Assembly (NCBI GenBank): GCA_964528035.1
Contig: CAZGQY010000223.1
Location: 1-6,194, forward strand
DNA: 6,194 nt
Direction of reading: 5' to 3'
Source of the DNA: CAZGQY01 sp964528035
Lineage (GTDB): Bacteria > Pseudomonadota > Gammaproteobacteria > Methylococcales > UBA1147
The notes under the pieces were generated by a model, which saw only the letters and a list, made by a program, of their open reading frames with translations, had not been told where the DNA came from and made no database searches. Of the stretch, positions 5,902 to 6,194 are shown one piece after another (position 1 is the stretch's first letter; each line of letters starts with the position of its first letter). Made by a program: the position numbers and the translations under genes.

Positions 5902-6194
5902 AATAGAGTTACACCGCTATCTTCAGAATCGGCCTCTGCGTTTCCGGCTTCCTGCAAAGCATCATCCCAGTTTGGCTCAGCATCCTGTGATGCTTCATTG
6001 TCACTCACATCAACATCTTCGCCACTATTCTGTTCGCTTTCTAAAAATGCATCGTCCCAATCCGGTTCTTCATCTTCTGTGGAATCATTACTGGTACTAT
6101 CGCCTTCCGGATCCACGTTTGTGGGCTCATCGCTTTGTTGATCTGTATCTGTATCTGTATCTGTATCTGTATCTGTATCTGTATCTGTATCTGT
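5898..6194 (-). CDS. C-terminal part of a highly acidic, low-complexity protein of unknown function
   Basis: Reading leftward, a frame is open from the window edge to a TAG at 5900-5898, giving 98 residues; the start lies outside the window. It begins with (Thr-Asp)9, encoded by the perfect hexamer array, then QQSDEPTN, then an Asp/Glu/Ser-rich tail. By my count 38 of the 98 residues are acidic and none is Lys, Arg or His. Two copies of a motif, EPDWDDAFLE and EPNWDDALQE, stand 30 residues apart; the chain ends SGVTLF. Such composition indicates a disordered, strongly negative tail or linker. I do not recognise the family. An internal GTG at 6116-6114 could start a 72-residue protein, but the open frame running through the repeat makes continuation more likely. 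The reading is supported by protein-level repetition and by the tail-to-tail junction with ubiB. Confidence 0.7.
   Translation of the reverse strand, partial: TDTDTDTDTDTDTDTDTDQQSDEPTNVDPEGDSTSNDSTEDEEPDWDDAFLESEQNSGEDVDVSDNEASQDAEPNWDDALQEAGNAEADSEDSGVTLF
5949..6068 (-). repeat. Two degenerate copies of a W-D-D-A motif, 30 residues apart
   Basis: Codons at 6068-6039 encode EPDWDDAFLE and codons at 5978-5949 encode EPNWDDALQE. Seven of the ten residues are identical and the DNA is partly similar, sharing GCATC(G/A)TCCCA on the plus strand. The copies are exactly 90 nt apart, suggesting an old internal duplication within the acidic tail. Confidence 0.65.
6141..6194 (+). repeat. Perfect hexanucleotide tandem array, 9 copies, running off the window
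   Basis: The unit ATCTGT is repeated nine times without a mismatch up to the last base of the window, so the true copy number is at least nine. On the minus strand it encodes alternating Thr and Asp in the acidic protein. Because the unit is six bases, gain or loss of copies changes the length of the Thr-Asp tract without shifting the frame. Confidence 0.95.

Noticed and set aside
5898..5912. C-terminal VTLF resembling a sliding-clamp-binding peptide
   Set aside because: The resemblance covers only a few residues and lacks the usual Gln; there is no evidence of a DNA-replication role.
5940..5985. Resemblance of the NWDDALQEAG block to the N-terminal region of flagellar FliN
   Set aside because: The block lies in the extreme C-terminal tail, the conserved FliN domain does not follow it, and short acidic motifs match easily by chance.
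5979..5994. Perfect hairpin AGCATC-CTGT-GATGCT downstream of ubiB
   Set aside because: No T-run follows, and it lies within the coding region of the acidic protein, so it is not supported as the ubi operon terminator.

Overview
The window looks like ordinary chromosomal DNA from a gammaproteobacterium of moderate GC content (mid-40s by eye). HslV, HslU, UbiE and UbiB read as close relatives of the Escherichia coli and Pseudomonas proteins. The order hslV-hslU ... ubiE-ubiJ-ubiB is also a known gammaproteobacterial arrangement, seen in Pseudomonas with extra genes in between. The genus cannot be named from the sequence.

Layout. Positions 1-406 (minus strand) hold most of a DUF4126-type membrane protein whose 3' end lies outside the window. 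Positions 407-575 are a divergent intergenic region with a plausible promoter for hslV. Positions 576-2452 hold hslV and hslU, 2 nt apart, encoding the peptidase and the AAA+ unfoldase of the HslUV protease. Positions 2453-2798 are a 346-nt gap with no supportable gene; it contains a striking nested inverted repeat that could form an RNA hairpin in the ubiE leader. Positions 2799-5901 hold ubiE, ubiJ and ubiB, all acting in ubiquinone biosynthesis: a C-methyltransferase, a lipid-binding accessory protein and an atypical kinase/ATPase. Positions 5898-6194 (minus strand) hold the C-terminal 98 codons of an extremely acidic, low-complexity protein that starts beyond the right edge. Its visible part begins with nine copies of a hexanucleotide encoding (Thr-Asp)9.

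How the genes work together. HslUV is cytoplasmic protein quality control. UbiE, UbiJ and UbiB serve the later steps of the quinone pathway, with UbiJ and UbiB as non-catalytic or regulatory partners of the Ubi enzyme complex. All expected catalytic motifs of HslV, HslU, UbiE and UbiB are present, and I see no frameshift or truncation. The ubi cluster ends abruptly: the ubiB stop codon shares a CTAG with the stop codon of the convergent acidic-protein gene.

I found no mobile element, CRISPR array, tRNA or rRNA, and no evidence of a new multi-gene system. The items most worth a second look are the acidic repeat protein at the right edge and the structured ubiE leader.
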